Shown here one piece after another: positions 60,657 through 64,000 of a stretch of 64,000 bases of DNA. The position numbers and the translations under genes were made by a program. Below the pieces are notes generated by a model that saw nothing but the letters and a program-made list of their open reading frames with translations, did not search any database and was not told where the DNA came from. This stretch comes from Ariolimax columbianus (taxonomy: Eukaryota; Mollusca; Gastropoda; Stylommatophora; Arionidae): contig JAVGWX010000006.1 of the NCBI GenBank assembly GCA_036924085.1, forward strand, positions 36,817,533 to 36,881,532. Direction: 5' to 3'. Positions within the stretch are counted from its first letter, which is position 1, and each line of letters starts with the position of its first letter.

Positions 60657-61001
60657 TATTAGTTCATTCTCAATCTCCCGCTACCAAACCCTGAAATGGT
60701 AAGTAGCAGAATGTAGTCCAGAGAACGGAATGCGTTGTGTAGTAGTTTAAAGCTTGGCTGTGATATTTGCACCTTTCAGTCCAACACTCCGACTTCAGCA
60801 AGCATTTTTTGAGTACCGGGTTAGCATTCCCTCTTCGATCCCTTCTCCTTAGCCAGTCTGCCCTACTGCAGCCTGTTTTCTAGGATCACCGCGTGGAGGT
60901 GTAGAAGGGTCTTGGCAGCTATGATTCGCTGGCCCTAACGCTAGCAGTCAGCTATCGGTCGCTGACCACTGCAGCTCATGTGCTGTTCAGCATCTTGATC
61001 C
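60657..61001 (-). mobile_element. Rpt-1 retroposon, antisense, with TSD
   Basis: Full-length copy with a deleted hairpin (GAAATGGTAAGTAGC). Flanked by TGGTACATGTTCT at 60644-60656 and 61002-61014. Confidence 0.92.
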
Positions 61002-61204
61002 TGGTACATGTTCTGATATATGTCAATAAATCCAGATATGCACTGATCAAAGTATTAATGACACCAAGAGATAACTACTGCACATGGACACTGTGGAAAT
61101 TGTTATGGATAGGTCTGGCAGAAAGGACAACAGAACAGATGAACACACTTGAGATTACAATCAATGCAGAAAAATAGATCCACACTGGCAAGAAAATTAT
61201 GGAG

Positions 61205-61650
61205 TCAGTTAGTTTTCTTTCCACTTCTACTGTTAAGCATCGTGGGGAACTTAAGTCATCTGTCCTGCGTTGCGTCGGTCAACGTGAGCCCTTGTTGCTG
61301 CACAATCACTCTAATGTTATCTATCCACCTACCTCGTGGTCAACCCCTTGCCCTGTAGCCAGATCTACCAGCATTGTAAGCCATCAGTGGAAGTTGATGA
61401 GGGTGCATTCTCATGAGATGACCAAACCAACTTATTTTCTGCCTGGAAATGTATTTGACACAAGACGTAGTGCCGACCATATTTCGAATCGAATGTCATC
61501 GTTCCGCATTCTGTCTCTTCTGGTAACACCGATGACTTTCCTAATTTCATAAATCAAAATTCTGCTCTCCCGCGCCCTTGACAGAGGCCATGTTTGGTAG
61601 CACAGAATCAGCATAAATATACTGTTTATCGGCTGTTGCTTTGTTGCCAA
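61205..61650 (-). pseudogene. RTE-like LINE post-RT fragment
   Basis: Antisense reads YEIRKVIGVTRRDRMRNDDI, then in another frame VWSSHENA and NAGRSGYRARG-like sequence. FLRKV.GVTRRDR.RN.DIR is diagnostic of this LINE group. Confidence 0.7.
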
Positions 61651-62089
61651 ACTAATGCTCCGGTATCTAAGCAGTGGAATGAGTATTATGGGAATTATGG
61701 AGTACCAACAATTTATCATAATCCATGGCAGAAAAGCAATATGTCGTGCAGAATACCTTGAAATTAAACAGCATGTAAATAATAATATTGAAGAATTTGA
61801 TTTTGTTTTGAACACTTACATGTCTGTGGTTGAATGGTGAGAAATTAAGATGGGAAAGGCATCACAGCTGTCCCATGTGCACTACCTTGAGTTAAAAAAT
61901 AAAAAAGGTGGCCCAAGTTACTTAGGAAATAAACGGTATAAGTTGCATACCATGGTTCTTGTGGGGAAGTAAGATGGAATGATGCAGGATCCACTGCACC
62001 AAGTACAGGAGAAATAAACATATATTGAAGGCGTGAAGAGGAAAACCAAATGCACATAGAGGGGTCGCCTTCATTTTATAAATAACAGG
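61651..62089. other. Unassigned
   Basis: Possibly more of the antisense LINE; no clear motif. Confidence 0.3.
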
Positions 62090-62420
62090 AAGTGAAGACA
62101 TATAAAATTAGAACCAACATCATCCATAATAATAGCAATATTTTGCTCAAAAGGGCGAAAAATCACTGTCACAGTGCTAAGTGCCAACAGACAATGCTAA
62201 TGAAAATATAAAACATGAATTCTTTGATACGCTTCAAGGAACTGTGGACCAGTCTCTAAGGAGAGGTGTATCAGGATAGTTATGGATGATCTAAACACAA
62301 CAGTTTGAACAGACAACAGCAATTTTGAATTGATTATGAGCAAAAAGGTAATGGAAAGCAAACAGCAACATCTGTAGACTCAATGACCTGGTTATTTGAG
62401 TCAATCTGGAAGCTCACACA
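62090..62420 (+). pseudogene. RTE-like endonuclease fragment
   Basis: In pieces reads NENIKHEFFDTLQGTVDQSL, RRG, then VMDDLN and TDNSNFELIM, the D.NAK.G.......MG part of an AP-endonuclease domain. Confidence 0.55.
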
Positions 62421-63020
62421 TACACAAAGATAGTGATCTTCACAGACTGTAAAGTACTACTCGAACCAGTGAAGAATACAACAAATGAGGACATAACACA
62501 TAAAATCAGAACAGAGCTAAATGCCATACAAAAGATCACACTCCAGTGGCTCCCCTCTCATGAGAGAGCCAATGTGCTATCCAAAGTAGATGGAAAAATT
62601 AAATGGAACAATACACCTATAAAGTGCCATATAAGGAGGCTAGAACCATCATTCATAGCCAATATAACATAAAATTGGAGAGAGTTACAGTCCAGACCCA
62701 ATCCACCAGCTACAAAGACATCAGTAAACTGCAATCTTCCGCATGGGAACGGGCCACAGCAGATTACTGGGCCACCTATATCGGATCAAAATCTTCCAAA
62801 CAAATGAATGTTCATGTGGAACAGGAGTTCAGACCCCTGAACACATACTTTAAGAATGCCCGGCCTATGAAGAACTAAGATGTCAGACCTGGCCAGATAG
62901 AGCAGAACAGAGGCAAAAAACTATGGGGTCTACTCTCATACCTGGAAAGGACTGGGGACTTCATCCTGGTGATAGGACTGACGATTTAACATGATCAGAA
63001 AAACCTGAATGCAGAAGAAG
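62421..63020 (+). pseudogene. RNase H LINE 3' half
   Basis: MIFTDCKVLLEPVKN, KITLQWLPSHERANVLSKVD, YKEARTIIHSQYNIK, ISKLQSSAWERATADYWATY, then a frameshifted zinc knuckle (TPEHIL-like) and KLWGLLSYLERTGDFIL. Ends AACCTGAATGCAGAAGAAGG. A distinct RNase H LINE family. Confidence 0.75.
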
Positions 63021-63029
63021 GAGTCAATC

Positions 63030-63650
63030 ACAGAAGTGTACACAAAACCATCTGATGTTCACCAGAAGGATACACTGAAAACCAAATTGACCATTTCACA
63101 ATAGATGAATTTGGAACACAGTTTCATCGTAAATAATGTTGAGCAATTTAGGAATTTATTGGCAGTTGGAAGTCGAAAGGAGTAGGCTTAACAGCCGCTG
63201 CCTGGACAAAATTAAAAATCTGTCCAGGTTATTTGTACTTTTGCCCAGGTGGCTTGTTAAGAGCAGCTATTGATGGTGCCTATCTGGCTGTGGGTGTACT
63301 TAGTTTTTGTGTCTAGAGTCTATTTTCATGGACTCGCACATCGGTTAAACCACCCTCCCAGAAACTGGTTGTATACAGACTCTATAGAGTCTTCTAAACC
63401 AGTATAAAAGACGTTACGTTAAGATCAGAAATGGAGTCGCTGCTTAAAGGATATGATGATAAGGAGAGGTGCCGACAGAATCAGACCATCACGTGATCTT
63501 AGCCACTATGGCAATAAAATTTAGGGCATTCAGGAAATGGCAGTTGAAACAAGCCATAAATAGAACACAAAAAAACCTAACAAATAAAGACACTAAATGG
63601 CTAAATTCAAGCTAAATCAGAGAAACAGATTTAAAATCCTTGGAAACCTT
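63030..63650 (+). pseudogene. RTE-like endonuclease fragment, interrupted
   Basis: SPEGYTENQIDHFTID-like reading at 63055-63105, and after an interruption MIRRGADRIRPSRDL-type and FRAFRKWQLKQAINRTQKNL at 63450-63590. The (N)QIDH and SDHH-type motifs are those of the endonuclease C-terminal half. Confidence 0.55.
63360..63425 (+). mobile_element. CR1-like 3' UTR tag
   Basis: GAAACTGGTTGTATACAGAC, TCTATAGAGTCTTCTAAACC and AGTATAAAAGACGTTACGTT, the terminal ~65 bp of the CR1-like family, inserted in the RTE-like fragment. Confidence 0.8.
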
Positions 63651-64000
63651 CTTAGTTCCACTCGTTCATCGTCAAGGAGTGGTCACCCTTGAGCGGTCCC
63701 ATCTCAGGATCCAGTCGTTTCTGTAGCAGGAGCGTGCCGTCCAGTGTGATAGTAGTCTTTGGGAGCCTCACATATGAAACCATGGACAGCTATTGGTACA
63801 AGCTTGAGGAAGTGATTTTGTATATGTGTGAAGAGGTTCTTTGAAAGACAGATGTAAACAGCATAAGGAATGGCTAACAGAAAGTACATAGAACCTGATC
63901 AGCAAGAAAGAATATGTAACAAAAAATATGACATGTAAATGACAAGAAAAAATACAAAACAGTGCACATTATATTCTGAGCTAAACAAGAAAGTGAAAAC
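63651..64000. other. Unassigned right end
   Basis: Probably the continuation of retroelement sequence; no firm motif. Confidence 0.3.

Overview
This window looks like nuclear DNA of an invertebrate animal. A lophotrochozoan, probably a mollusc, is my inference from the mixture of repeats; the sequence does not prove it. It is AT-rich and intron-dominated, and packed with dead non-LTR retrotransposons, SINE-like elements and minisatellites. I see no prokaryotic or viral gene organisation.

One host gene can be read end to end. HADH, mitochondrial medium/short-chain L-3-hydroxyacyl-CoA dehydrogenase, lies on the + strand in eight exons between 1146 and 27540. All splice sites are GT/AG and the exon phases join into a 311-residue protein with the Rossmann NAD loop and the His/Glu catalytic pair. 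Its seven introns (1.4 to 7.8 kb) hold most of the mobile-element load of the left half.

Everything else is repeats. (a) RNase H-bearing LINEs of the I group, in several families. I call them LINE-A (3' end ..GACAGCGTACGAAGAAGAAG), LINE-B, LINE-C and LINE-E; all are 5'-truncated and most end in (GAA)n. (b) RTE-like LINEs, including a nearly complete but frameshifted copy at 42.85-45.66 kb and a truncated antisense copy at 18.05-19.80 kb. (c) CR1-like 3' ends. (d) 'Rpt-1', a ~340-380 bp retroposon in about 20 copies with target-site duplications (TSDs), a conserved 3' hairpin and a GAA or CAAGC tail. (e) Two tRNA-derived SINE families. (f) A hAT transposase remnant (52.4-53.2 kb) and a mariner end. 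(g) About ten minisatellite arrays, several of which clearly grew out of older sequence: LINE coding ends, a hAT transposase tail, and the splice junction of HADH exon 6.

The best candidates for something undescribed are two. First, a ~1.5 kb module present twice in the same orientation (49.2-50.6 kb and 58.8-60.4 kb). Each copy has paired CCAAT boxes, a TATA box, a tiny conserved ORF and three consecutive stem-loops, of which the longest has near-identical arms and a diverged loop. Second, a 48-bp array in HADH intron 5 whose every unit copies the 3' splice site and first codons of exon 6, followed at once by an in-frame stop. No database search was possible, so repeat clades are assigned by eye from protein motifs.
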